Below, one piece after another: positions 35,956 through 43,149 of a stretch of 64,000 nucleotides of DNA. Both the position numbers and the translations under genes were made by a program. Source of the stretch: Clostridium sp. LS. Its GTDB lineage: Bacteria; Bacillota; Clostridia; Clostridiales; Clostridiaceae. The stretch covers positions 1 through 64,000 of the forward strand of contig NZ_AUUU01000048.1 of assembly GCF_002760435.1 (NCBI RefSeq), written 5' to 3'. Positions within the stretch are counted from its first letter, which is position 1. Each line of letters begins with the position of its first letter. The notes below the pieces were generated by a model that made no database searches, had not been told where the DNA came from, and saw only the letters and a list, made by a program, of their open reading frames with translations.

Positions 35956-37586
35956 TTTTTTTTAGAATTAGCTCCAATGAATGATATATCAACTAGATCT
36001 GTATTTGAATCATAAGTAATACTATCAATAAAAATATCTATAAGCTGCTTTTGTTCCTCTCTTGGAAGATCTCTTATGTTTTCACATTTATTTAACATGC
36101 TACTAATAAAATCTAAATTTATATTATCTTCTTTAATAGCTTCGATATTATTATTAATTTCTAATAATTCACTTTCTAGAGCTCTATTTTTTGATTTTAG
36201 TGATTTGATTTTTTCTTTTAATAAATCTCTCATATCCGAATCAACTTCATCAGATAATTCATCCATTAAATTATCAATTCTCTTTTCATTTGCCTTAATT
36301 TCTTTTTCTAAGGATAACTTTTTAGATTCTGAATTAGTTGATTTTAAATTTTGTTTATTTTTACTTTTCAATTCATCCAAGAATGTTTGCTTATTATTTG
36401 CGATATTCTCCAATTCGATTAATACGCCTTCTTCGACTTCACGAGCTTTTAAATTTTTAGCATTGCATACTTCACCTTTAGATCTTTTTTTCATGCTACA
36501 GATATAGTAATAAAATTGCTCACCAGTTTTTTTTGAAGCAGTACCATGAGAAACCCTCATATTATTTTTACACAAAGCACATTTTAGCTTTCCGGTTAAG
36601 AGAGCATTATTTGTTTTCCCAAGGCGAGGAAATGTATCTTTATTTTTATTAAATTGCTCTTGAACTTTAATCCACGTTTCAGCATCAATTACACCTTCAA
36701 CATTGCTAATAGCAGCAACCCATTCAGACTTATCCTTCATTCTCTTTGTAGGCTTCCCTTTAATAGTGACACTTTCAGTTTTATTATAACTTAGTAAACT
36801 ATGCACTCCATCAGCTGTCCCATAAACATTCCAACCATCACTTTTCATAAATTCTAAAACTTCAGGAGTTGCTTTAACATAAACAGGGTTTTGAAGAATA
36901 ACTTTAAGTGAAGTTTTTTCTAATAGTATCCCAGCATTAGATTTTATATTATGCTGAGTAAACCAAATTTCCGTTTTATGAAGAGATCCTTCCCTTAAAT
37001 AAGTATCGTAAATTAATTGTACTAATTTTAATTCTTCATCATTTTTAACTAATCTAACTAATTTTCTTTCTTGACCTTCATCATCAGTGTAAGTAGAAGT
37101 TTCGCTATCATAACCTAAAGGTGTTCGTCCTCCGCTCCACATGCCTTTCTTGGCCATCTGTAACATATTATCTCTTATACGTTCTGCAATAGTTTCACGT
37201 TCTAACTGTGCAAATACACTAGCGATGTAAAGCATAGCTCTTCCCATAGGGCTAGTTGTATCAAATTGTTCTCTAATGCTAACAAAGTCACAGTTATTTG
37301 TTTGAAGCATATCTAAAGTAGATGAAAAATCACTAACGTTTCTACTTATTCTATCCAATCTATAGCATATTAAAATATTATATTTTTTTATACAATTCAT
37401 TAATTCTTTAAATTTAGGCCTATTGATATTCCCACCACTAAAACCTTCATCCTCATATATATCAAACTCTAATTTTTCATCTTTGAACTTATTTATAGCA
37501 TAATCTTTACACATCTGTATTTGATTATCTATACTATCGCTATCTTTTACTATTACAGATTTTCTAGCGTAAATTGCTATTCGCAT
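35952..37586 (-). CDS. int: Large serine recombinase (phage integrase)
   Basis: 544 residues after GAGGAG. Resolvase domain 1-150 with catalytic Ser in IYARKSV (S10), the YRLDRISRNVSDF helix and RETIAERIRDN; recombinase domain about 165-300 (GRTPLGYDS); zinc ribbon with CALCKN and YICSMKKR...C; then a long Lys/Glu coiled coil (about 400-500) as in phiC31-type integrases. It inserts and, with a directionality factor, excises the prophage. It sits directly beside the junction, normal for such elements. Its start overlaps the end of the upstream small gene by 10 nt. Confidence 0.95.
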   Translation of the reverse strand: MRIAIYARKSVIVKDSDSIDNQIQMCKDYAINKFKDEKLEFDIYEDEGFSGGNINRPKFKELMNCIKKYNILICYRLDRISRNVSDFSSTLDMLQTNNCDFVSIREQFDTTSPMGRAMLYIASVFAQLERETIAERIRDNMLQMAKKGMWSGGRTPLGYDSETSTYTDDEGQERKLVRLVKNDEELKLVQLIYDTYLREGSLHKTEIWFTQHNIKSNAGILLEKTSLKVILQNPVYVKATPEVLEFMKSDGWNVYGTADGVHSLLSYNKTESVTIKGKPTKRMKDKSEWVAAISNVEGVIDAETWIKVQEQFNKNKDTFPRLGKTNNALLTGKLKCALCKNNMRVSHGTASKKTGEQFYYYICSMKKRSKGEVCNAKNLKAREVEEGVLIELENIANNKQTFLDELKSKNKQNLKSTNSESKKLSLEKEIKANEKRIDNLMDELSDEVDSDMRDLLKEKIKSLKSKNRALESELLEINNNIEAIKEDNINLDFISSMLNKCENIRDLPREEQKQLIDIFIDSITYDSNTDLVDISFIGANSKKK

Positions 37587-37741
37587 TTATTATTCTCCTC
37601 AGTTGCATATTTTTTTAAAATTGTCACTATTAGATTATTAAAACTTCTATTTTGTTCCTTAGCTATTTGTTCAAGTTCAATCTTCAAATCTTTTTCTAAT
37701 GTTATTAAAGTTCTTGTATTTTTGTCTGATATTTTACCCAT
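37577..37741 (-). CDS. Ribbon-helix-helix (Arc/CopG-like) protein coupled to the integrase
   Basis: 54 residues, ATG 37741 with GAGGTG upstream. NTRTLITLEKDLKIELEQIA then QNRSFNNLIVTILKKYA is the strand-helix-helix pattern of CopG/Arc-type DNA-binding dimers. The last 10 nt overlap the integrase start, so both are translated together. It probably represses the promoter ahead of it, and could serve as the recombination directionality factor; neither is proven. Confidence 0.75.
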   Translation of the reverse strand: MGKISDKNTRTLITLEKDLKIELEQIAKEQNRSFNNLIVTILKKYATEENNKCE

Positions 37742-37758
37742 AAAATCACCTCGTTTAA

Positions 37759-37809
37759 AGTATATCAATGTTTAAAAGACTTTACAAGCTGATAACAACT
37801 TGATATAAT
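37759..37809. promoter_or_regulatory. Back-to-back promoters of integrase operon and HNH gene
   Basis: Rightward: TTTACA (37781-37786), 17 nt, TATAAT (37804-37809). Leftward: TTGTAA (complement of 37782-37787), 17 nt, TATACT (complement of 37759-37764). The two -35 boxes overlap almost fully, so polymerase cannot use both at once. A GTTTAAA direct repeat (about 37753 and 37770) covers the leftward -10 and may be the operator of the ribbon-helix-helix protein. Confidence 0.7.
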
Positions 37810-37828
37810 ATAATTAAGAGGTGATTTC

Positions 37829-38383
37829 ATGGAAAAATGGAAAGACATACCTGGTTATTCTGGGTATTATCAAGTATCTAACCTAGGAAGAGTTAAATCT
37901 TGTAAAAGAATCATAATAGATTCATTAGGCAGAAAACACACATATAGAGAACGAATATTAAAACCCACTCCAGATGAAGAAGGATATTTAGGTGTAACTT
38001 TGTCAATTAACGGTAAATCTTCGTATTCTAGAGTACATAGGTTAGTCGCAGAAATATTTGTACAGAATGCGAATAACTTTTCCCAAATAAACCATATTGA
38101 TGAAAATAGATCAAACAATAAATCTAATAATTTAGAGTGGTGCAATTCTAAATATAACCTTAATTATGGTAATAGAAGTAAAAATAACTCTAATGCTCGA
38201 AAAAATCATCCTAATCTTTCAAAACCAGTATACCAATATAATAAAGATTTAAAATTAATTAAAGAATGGCCATCTCTTTGTGAATGCGGAAGAAATGGAT
38301 TCACTAGAACATTAATATCAAAAGTATGCTCGGGAAAAAATAAATCTCATAAAGGCTTTATTTGGTCACATAAAAAACTTTAA
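37829..38383 (+). CDS. HNH homing endonuclease with NUMOD4 domain
   Basis: 184 residues after AGAGGTG. NUMOD4 at the N-terminus (WKDIPGYSGYYQVSNLGRVKS), HNH core (RVHRLVAEIF, QINHIDENRSNNKSNNLEWC), then a NUMOD1-like C-terminal DNA-binding part (PVYQYNKDLKLIKEW). A free-standing homing-type nuclease; such genes are mobile passengers of phage genomes. It has its own promoter and terminator, so it was probably gained as a unit. Confidence 0.92.
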   Translation: MEKWKDIPGYSGYYQVSNLGRVKSCKRIIIDSLGRKHTYRERILKPTPDEEGYLGVTLSINGKSSYSRVHRLVAEIFVQNANNFSQINHIDENRSNNKSNNLEWCNSKYNLNYGNRSKNNSNARKNHPNLSKPVYQYNKDLKLIKEWPSLCECGRNGFTRTLISKVCSGKNKSHKGFIWSHKKL

Positions 38384-38390
38384 TGTTTGA

Positions 38391-38422
38391 GAATACCTTG
38401 TAATTATGAGGTATTCTTTTTT
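38391..38422 (+). terminator. Terminator after the HNH gene
   Basis: GAATACCT (38391-38398) pairs with AGGTATTC (38409-38416), then TTTTTTA. It also touches the end of the converging XRE gene. Confidence 0.88.
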
Positions 38423-38696
38423 ATATATTGCAATTTTCATTTACATTCAACTCACATTCACATTTTATATAATTATTATCTTTACACTCTATTTTTATTA
38501 TACACGGCAAAAGTAATCGAGGGCAAATTTCTAACGCATCAGCAAATCTGTATAACATTCTAATAGTAGGAGATTCAATACCGTTTTCTATTTTAGAGAT
38601 ATATCCTTGAGTAAGGTCCATTTTTTTAGCCAGATTTCTTTGGGATATTTTTCTCATTTTTCTATAGTATCTTAATTCAATTATATGGTTTTCCAT
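38421..38696 (-). CDS. XRE-family regulator (third leftward repressor-like gene)
   Basis: 91 residues. HTH: ISQRNLAKKMDLTQGYISKIENG. The C-terminal tail has four Cys (CIIKIECKDNNYIKCECEL), unusual for this family and perhaps a metal site. Upstream, TTGGAATATATAG (38743) and TTGGGATATATGG (38771) are candidate half-sites. Role in lysogeny unclear. Confidence 0.75.
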   Translation of the reverse strand: MENHIIELRYYRKMRKISQRNLAKKMDLTQGYISKIENGIESPTIRMLYRFADALEICPRLLLPCIIKIECKDNNYIKCECELNVNENCNI

Positions 38697-38937
38697 CTTT
38701 TGTTACTCCTTGTCAAGAAGCTACCAATTAAAATATACACTATTGGAATATATAGTTTAATGAATTATTGTTGGGATATATGGAACATTATTTAGATTAT
38801 TGTATTATTTAGTAAAACGAAACTTGTCCAAATGTCGAAAGTATTCCAGGATGGAATTCAAGTTTGGGTTTATAATAGTTTTGCAAGGATAATCCTTACA
38901 CTATAGTAAATTATCGAAAAATTTATTGACTATTATC

Positions 38938-38989
38938 AGAACACACGTTCGGTAAAACTATTGAATATATGAAAAATTTGGTGTAGAAT
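38938..38989 (+). promoter_or_regulatory. LexA-like box and promoter of a 40-residue ORF
   Basis: AGAACACACGTTCG (38938-38951) contains GAAC-N4-GTTC, the core of the Gram-positive LexA (DinR) box CGAACRNRYGTTCG with one end base off. Then TTGAAT (38961-38966), 17 nt, TAGAAT (38984-38989). A second, weaker -35-like TTGACT overlaps at 38926. The rest of the 319-nt gap from 38697 holds a 13-nt palindrome (AAGGATAATCCTT, 38885-38897) and possible operators, but no gene. Confidence 0.55.
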
Positions 38990-39015
38990 TATATTAAAGT
39001 TGAGGGGGAATTAAA

Positions 39016-39138
39016 ATGGAAGAGGTTAAATTATTAGAAGAAAAGTTAAAAGAGAATTTTAATGATTGTGAGATTGTAGAATTAATGAAAAGTATTTCGG
39101 AAATAAAAAATAGATTTATTCTTAATAAAGAAAAATAG
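39016..39138 (+). CDS. 40-residue protein, possibly SOS-controlled
   Basis: ATG 39016 behind GAGGGGG; MEEVKLLEEKLKENFNDCEI and a second helix ending LNKEK. Acidic, helical, no recognised family. It has a good promoter, a LexA-like box about 10 nt ahead of the -35, and its own terminator, all of which favour a real gene. Confidence 0.6.
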   Translation: MEEVKLLEEKLKENFNDCEIVELMKSISEIKNRFILNKEK

Positions 39139-39173
39139 ACAAGGTGAATATTATCCATCTTGTCTATTTTTCT
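39132..39173. terminator. Bidirectional terminator
   Basis: AAAATAGACAAG (39132-39143) pairs with CTTGTCTATTTT (39159-39170) followed by TCTTTT; shared by the 40-residue gene and the converging repressor. Confidence 0.85.
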
Positions 39174-39516
39174 TTTGAGCTAGTGTAATTTTAGCAGCTA
39201 AAACTAAATCTGGAATATCATCTTTTGTTAATGTATATCCATCTTTTAATAATTCATCTATCATTTGAAAAGCTAATTCTTTAGCTGGTTCAATTTCAAC
39301 TGTAATATTTTTATCGTTTGTTCTGCATAAGAGATAGTCGGTAGTAACATTAAAATATGATGCAATTTTCGATATCATTTCTTTATCAGGACTTCTCTTA
39401 TTGTTTTCCCAATTAGAAACAGTACCTTTATGCACGTTAAGTATTTTAGCAAATTCTTTTTGTTCTAATTTAATTTCATTTCTTAAATCTCTAAGTCTAT
39501 CGCCTAACGTATTCAT
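39151..39516 (-). CDS. CI-like phage repressor (XRE family), switch 1
   Basis: 121 residues. HTH at 8-60: EQKEFAKILNVHKGTVSNWE; YFNVTTDYLLCRT follows, and a C-terminal helical part (ELAFQMIDELLKDGYTLTKD). It has no peptidase domain, so it is not cut by RecA; induction must occur otherwise (for instance through an antirepressor). Divergent from a Cro-like gene across 184 nt. Confidence 0.85.
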   Translation of the reverse strand: MNTLGDRLRDLRNEIKLEQKEFAKILNVHKGTVSNWENNKRSPDKEMISKIASYFNVTTDYLLCRTNDKNITVEIEPAKELAFQMIDELLKDGYTLTKDDIPDLVLAAKITLAQKKNRQDG

Positions 39517-39626
39517 TATGACACCTCCTATACTAAAATTATAATATATAATCTTTTCAAAAACCTTTTAAACGTCAAAATGTAGATTATTTTTATATAA
39601 AATCTAAAAAAATCTTGAAAAAGTTA

Positions 39627-39685
39627 TTGACAATCTACAAAATGACGACTAATATATAAATATACCAATCAACAAAACGACAACT
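39627..39685 (+). promoter_or_regulatory. Early rightward promoter and operators of switch 1
   Basis: TTGACA (39627-39632), 17 nt, TAATAT (39650-39655). ACAAAATGACGACT (39637-39650) fills the spacer, and ACAAAACGACAACT (39672-39685) lies downstream: the same 14-mer with two differences, 35 nt apart. AAACGTCAAAATG near 39571 on the other side may be a third related site, facing the repressor gene. Confidence 0.65.
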
Positions 39686-39700
39686 GAAGGGAGGGGAAAT

Positions 39701-39922
39701 ATGAATAAGGTATTGAGATCTCTTAGAGCAAAACATGGAGATACACAACGAGATTTAGCTGAATTTTTAGGAATTACAGTAAATACCTTAAGTTTTAAGG
39801 AAAATGGTAAGTATAAGTTTACATTAGAAGAAGCTTACAAAATATCACAAAGATACAGCACACCGTTGGAAGAAATTTTTTTTAAAGATTTGGACGTCAT
39901 AACGACAACTAAAGTTGTTTAA
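39701..39922 (+). CDS. Cro-like XRE regulator, switch 1
   Basis: 73 residues after GGGAGGGG. HTH: TQRDLAEFLGITVNTLSFKENG; ends LDVITTTKVV. First gene of the rightward early transcript. Confidence 0.8.
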   Translation: MNKVLRSLRAKHGDTQRDLAEFLGITVNTLSFKENGKYKFTLEEAYKISQRYSTPLEEIFFKDLDVITTTKVV

Positions 39923-39970
39923 TTTAGTTTGTCCAGTAAATCAAAAATTATTAAGGAAGGAGAGGAAGAG

Positions 39971-40126
39971 ATGGAAAATAAAATTAAAGAACTAGAAAAA
40001 TTGTGTAAACCAGTAGCAGATTATTTAAAAGAGAATTTAGACCCACATTGTACAGTGGTTATCACAGATAATCATATTAAATTAGTTAGAGATGAAATTG
40101 GCATTCCAGTAGGAAGTGATGACTAA
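39971..40126 (+). CDS. Small conserved clostridial phage protein
   Basis: 51 residues from ATG 39971 (GAGGAAG upstream). MENKIKELEKLCKPVADYLK, then HCTVVITDNHIKLVRDEIGIPV. I recognise this as a frequent small protein of clostridial phages, without known function. Confidence 0.65.
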   Translation: MENKIKELEKLCKPVADYLKENLDPHCTVVITDNHIKLVRDEIGIPVGSDD

Positions 40127-40151
40127 GTACTAGTTAGCCACCACTAAGAGA

Positions 40152-40352
40152 TTAAACCCTATGGTAAGGATGTACTTTATCAAATCGAGCTAAAGCAGAT
40201 CCTAAAGATGGAGAATTAATAAAATCAATGTATTGTGATTCAGATACATTCATGTATGCGTAAACAGAACCATCTTTGAATTTAATATACATTGTGTTGT
40301 TTTCCCAACCGACTGCATTCATTCGACTTGATGAAACAGACCTTAAATTCAT
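40152..40352 (-). CDS. KTSC-domain protein
   Basis: 66 residues, ATG 40352 with AGGAGGTG (the track of open codons extends 3 codons further without a site). SSSRMNAVGWENNTMYIKF and DGSVYAYMNVSESQYIDF match the KTSC domain, sometimes fused to lysyl-tRNA synthetase-like or RNA-binding proteins; function unknown. It is the only leftward gene between the two switches apart from the repressors. Confidence 0.82.
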   Translation of the reverse strand: MNLRSVSSSRMNAVGWENNTMYIKFKDGSVYAYMNVSESQYIDFINSPSLGSALARFDKVHPYHRV

Positions 40353-40429
40353 AAATATCACCTCCTTAGGTGGTATATTCTACAAATATTTACAGAAACC
40401 TTTAAAATTAATAAATTCATGGAGGGAAT

Positions 40430-41326
40430 ATGAAAGAATCTAAAAATTCTTTTACTCCTGAGAAGAAATTAGAAACTATAGAAAAGATAATAGGTTTAGT
40501 TGAAAGAGAATATGAAGAAACAATTAAAGATTTTAGAACAGTTAATTGTACTGGATTACTAATGAGGTGCATTTTATATGATGCTATCAAAGTTGTAAAT
40601 GAAAGATTTACTGAAAATAAAATTATTGAAAAACCAATTGAAGAAAATTTACCAATGCAAATCAAAAATGGGGGAGAAAAAATGAATAAACAATTAGAAA
40701 ACAAAATTTCATCAAGAGAAGTTGCTGAAATGATGGAAGTTAAGCACACAAATTTACTAGCTAAAATAGATGCTATTAATGAGGATTTTGAAAACTCAAA
40801 AATCAGTTTTCAAAAATATTGGATAGAAAGCACTTATAAAGTTGAAGGAAACAATAAAGATTATAGAGAGTTTTTAATCACCAAAAGAGGTTGTGAATTC
40901 CTAGCACATAAGACCACAGGAACTAAAGGTAATTTATTCACAGATAGGTACATGGATAAATTCGCAATGATGGAAAAGGTAATCAACAATAATTTTTCAA
41001 TAAATGAATTTAAAGTTCAACTTGAAACTCAAATAAACGATTTAGTTGAATCTAAAATAAATGAAATAGAAGATAAATGCTCCAATTATTATAGACCTTC
41101 CAGTTTTGAAAAATCAAATATTGCCAGATATATAAAGCAAAGACTTGGTATTTTAAGAGCTGATGAAGAGTATGAAAGCGTTAAGCAAAGAGTATTAATT
41201 AAACTTGGTGCTACGAAATGGGAAGATATACCTATTGAAACCCTAAAAGAGTCATTGAATATAATCGATGAATCTATAAGGATTATAAAGTTGGATAGAC
41301 CTAGTCAAGTGTCTATGTTTGAGTAA
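40430..41326 (+). CDS. Rha-family phage regulator with extra N-terminal domain
   Basis: 298 residues from ATG 40430 (GGAGG upstream). Residues 85-175 are a Rha domain (ISSREVAEMMEVKHTNLLAKID, FLITKRGCEFLAHKTTGTKG); the C-terminal third (YYRPSSFEKSNIARYIKQRL) resembles an ORF6C-like part. The first 84 residues are an unrelated helical segment. A GGGGGAG directly before an in-frame ATG at 40682 can start a second, 214-residue protein lacking this segment. Rha-type proteins interfere with growth of phages and act as regulators. Confidence 0.82.
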   Translation: MKESKNSFTPEKKLETIEKIIGLVEREYEETIKDFRTVNCTGLLMRCILYDAIKVVNERFTENKIIEKPIEENLPMQIKNGGEKMNKQLENKISSREVAEMMEVKHTNLLAKIDAINEDFENSKISFQKYWIESTYKVEGNNKDYREFLITKRGCEFLAHKTTGTKGNLFTDRYMDKFAMMEKVINNNFSINEFKVQLETQINDLVESKINEIEDKCSNYYRPSSFEKSNIARYIKQRLGILRADEEYESVKQRVLIKLGATKWEDIPIETLKESLNIIDESIRIIKLDRPSQVSMFE

Positions 41327-41354
41327 AAAAATAAGACACCTAGTTAAGTGTCTT
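41323..41354 (-). terminator. Terminator of the switch 2 repressor operon
   Basis: AAGACAC (41333-41339) pairs with GTGTCTT (41348-41354). The T-run lies on the minus strand (complement of 41323-41332), so it mainly serves the leftward genes. Confidence 0.72.
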
Positions 41355-41379
41355 AATAAAAGAGTGATTTTGGGTAATT

Positions 41380-41577
41380 TTAAAAGTCAAATTCCATATC
41401 AGTTGATGGAAAAACTGGTGCTTGTTGATTTTTATTTGCTTCAGAACTAATTGCGGAAAATATTTCGTTGTATTTAGCAACATAGTCACTAGGATTTTGA
41501 AAATCACTCATATTAAGAGATTTGTCTAAATACAGCATTGTTAAATCATGAATTTGATTTTTATCCAATATAATCAC
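41380..41577 (-). CDS. Small protein coupled to the switch 2 repressor
   Basis: 65 residues from GTG 41577, overlapping the repressor stop by the GTGA. MIILDKNQIHDLTMLYLDKS then NPSDYVAKYNEIFSAI; ends PSTDMEFDF. I do not recognise it. Tight coupling suggests a helper or partner of the repressor. Confidence 0.75.
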   Translation of the reverse strand: MIILDKNQIHDLTMLYLDKSLNMSDFQNPSDYVAKYNEIFSAISSEANKNQQAPVFPSTDMEFDF

Positions 41578-41891
41578 CTCCCTTCTTTGAAAACTTTAGC
41601 AGTTATTTTTAAAGCTTCAATTTGGGAAGATGATAAATGTTTAGCACTTTCTAAAAGCTCTTTAAGATCTGGAGTAAGTGCAATTGGTTCGAGTTCATTA
41701 TCAGATAAAAATTGAATCAATGATATATTTAAGGCTTTGCATATTGAATCAAGTTTTTCAATGGTTGGATTAGTTTTATTACTTTCAATATAGCTTAAAT
41801 GTGAAGGAGCAATATTTGAAAGCTCGGCAAGTTTTCTTAAAGAAATGCCAGCAGTTTCTCTTAGAGTTTTAATTTTAGTACCAATATCCAT
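41574..41891 (-). CDS. XRE-family repressor, switch 2
   Basis: 105 residues after AAAGGAG. HTH ISLRKLAELSNIAPSHLSYIES followed by a short C-terminal helix region (LKELLESAKHLSSSQIEALK). Resembles SinR/HTH_3 regulators and Bacillus Xre-type repressors. Divergent from a similar gene at 42081, with three matched operators between. Confidence 0.85.
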   Translation of the reverse strand: MDIGTKIKTLRETAGISLRKLAELSNIAPSHLSYIESNKTNPTIEKLDSICKALNISLIQFLSDNELEPIALTPDLKELLESAKHLSSSQIEALKITAKVFKEGR

Positions 41892-41911
41892 AAGTATAAG
41901 CTCCTTTCAAA

Positions 41912-42057
41912 TGTTATATATATAGAACACTTTATATATTTAATAATAATTAAAATTGTAAGAGATTTCAAGAGAATTAAAGAAAAATAAAGATATTTAC
42001 TTCTAATGTTCTATATTGAGAACAAATACAGGTTTTAAGTGTTCGATATTTAGAATA
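41912..42057. promoter_or_regulatory. Three 18-bp operators of switch 2
   Basis: Three copies of TGTTNN-N6-AGAANA: 41912-41929 (TGTTAT/AGAACA), 42007-42024 (TGTTCT/AGAACA, perfect dyad) and 42040-42057 (TGTTCG/AGAATA). All have the same 6-nt A/T spacer. One is next to the repressor gene, two are next to the rightward XRE gene: a lambda-like three-operator set. Confidence 0.8.
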
Positions 42058-42080
42058 AAATATAAACAGGAGGTGAGGCA

Positions 42081-42278
42081 ATGGTCGGAGATAAAATAAA
42101 ACAACAACGGGAAAATCATAATTTATCTCTTAGAAAATTAGCTGTTAAAAGCGATATAAGTCCTAGCTATTTATATTACATTGAAAAGGGAATATCAAAA
42201 AATCCATCAATAAATGTACTACAAAAAATTGCTAATGCTTTAGGGGTAGAAGTAACTAGCTTATTAGATACCGCATAA
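42081..42278 (+). CDS. Cro-like XRE protein, switch 2
   Basis: 65 residues after AGGAGG. LSLRKLAVKSDISPSYLYYIEK is closely similar to the HTH of the facing repressor, so the two probably bind the same operators. Single HTH domain only. Confidence 0.85.
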   Translation: MVGDKIKQQRENHNLSLRKLAVKSDISPSYLYYIEKGISKNPSINVLQKIANALGVEVTSLLDTA

Positions 42279-42327
42279 TTAGTTTGTACAATCGACAAAA
42301 TTTTATTTTAAAAAATGGGAGGTAGAA

Positions 42328-42492
42328 ATGGAAAATAAAAAAAATACACCTAAAACACTACGCGATATTGAAGAAATTCTCTACAAACAAGTGGAGTTGC
42401 TTGCAGAGAAATCTAAAGAATGTGAACTTGAAGATTTAAGAGAAAATACTAGAACTATTTTAAGTATTTATTCAGAACTTAAAATTATTTAG
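42328..42492 (+). CDS. Small helical phage protein
   Basis: 54 residues after GGGAGG. MENKKNTPKTLRDIEEILYK, then LLAEKSKECELEDLRENTRT. Helical, acidic; no family recognised. Confidence 0.6.
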   Translation: MENKKNTPKTLRDIEEILYKQVELLAEKSKECELEDLRENTRTILSIYSELKII

Positions 42493-42508
42493 TAAAGGAG
42501 ATGAAAAT

Positions 42509-42676
42509 ATGGAAGAAAAAATAAAAGAGCTAGAAAATAGAATAGCTGTGCTTGAAGAGCAAGTTCAAGAGCAGCTAATTGAAAAAGAAAAGGCACTGGA
42601 TTATTTAGCTACTTCTTTTTCGGAGTCAAATCATAATTCTCAATTAACCAAGCATGATAACTCTCAAGTAGATTGA
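42509..42676 (+). CDS. Small coiled-coil phage protein
   Basis: 55 residues, ATG 42509 behind AAAGGAG. Heptad pattern IKELENRIAVLEEQVQEQLI, then a polar tail. Its 3' end overlaps the converging gene by 68 nt, which lowers certainty for the last 20 codons. Confidence 0.55.
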   Translation: MEEKIKELENRIAVLEEQVQEQLIEKEKALDYLATSFSESNHNSQLTKHDNSQVD

Positions 42677-42881
42677 TATTAGCCATAAGTGAATTAAATA
42701 CAGTAGGTTTATTTACTAGGGTAATCATATAAGCTTGAAATTCTAAAGGATCTAAATCCTTATATTCATTTGGATTAGCATTTTTAATTTTTTCTTTAAT
42801 TTCTTGAGACATTTTATTAAGAGTTTCTGGCATGAATTTTTCTAAACATTGTTGTTTAAAATTCAAAAAGTTATTATCCAT
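42609..42881 (-). CDS. Leftward phage protein, function unknown
   Basis: 90 residues after GAAAGGGGG. Helical: FLNFKQQCLEKFMPETLNKM, LDPLEFQAYMITLV, SYHAWLIENYDL. No family recognised. The only leftward gene to the right of switch 2 in the early region besides the zinc-ribbon gene at 56401, so it may be expressed in the lysogen. Confidence 0.65.
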   Translation of the reverse strand: MDNNFLNFKQQCLEKFMPETLNKMSQEIKEKIKNANPNEYKDLDPLEFQAYMITLVNKPTVFNSLMANINLLESYHAWLIENYDLTPKKK

Positions 42882-42940
42882 AAAAATACACCCCCTTTCA
42901 ACATAATTTTACCATATGTAAAGGGAGAAGGGAGAAGAAT

Positions 42941-43105
42941 ATGGAAAAATCAAAATCCACTGTAACTTATGAAGAAAGAAAAAAAGTTAAAGAAAAGATA
43001 TTAGAAACAATATCGACAGAGCTTGAAGGTATTGAAATCACAAGTATTTTTATAACAACATTATTAAAAGAAATTGTATCAGATTTAAACAGTAACCAAA
43101 TTTAA
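42941..43105 (+). CDS. Small phage protein
   Basis: 54 residues after AGGGAG. MEKSKSTVTYEERKKVKEKI, then ELEGIEITSIFITTLLKEIV. Function unknown. Confidence 0.6.
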   Translation: MEKSKSTVTYEERKKVKEKILETISTELEGIEITSIFITTLLKEIVSDLNSNQI

Positions 43106-43149
43106 AGCAAATGAATAAAATAGTATGAATTTTTATCGAGGTGAGCAGA

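Noticed and set aside
39016-39138. 40-residue ORF as a second Spo0E-type phosphatase
   Set aside because: It has two helices but lacks the S-x-x-L-D signature; the matching position has no Asp.
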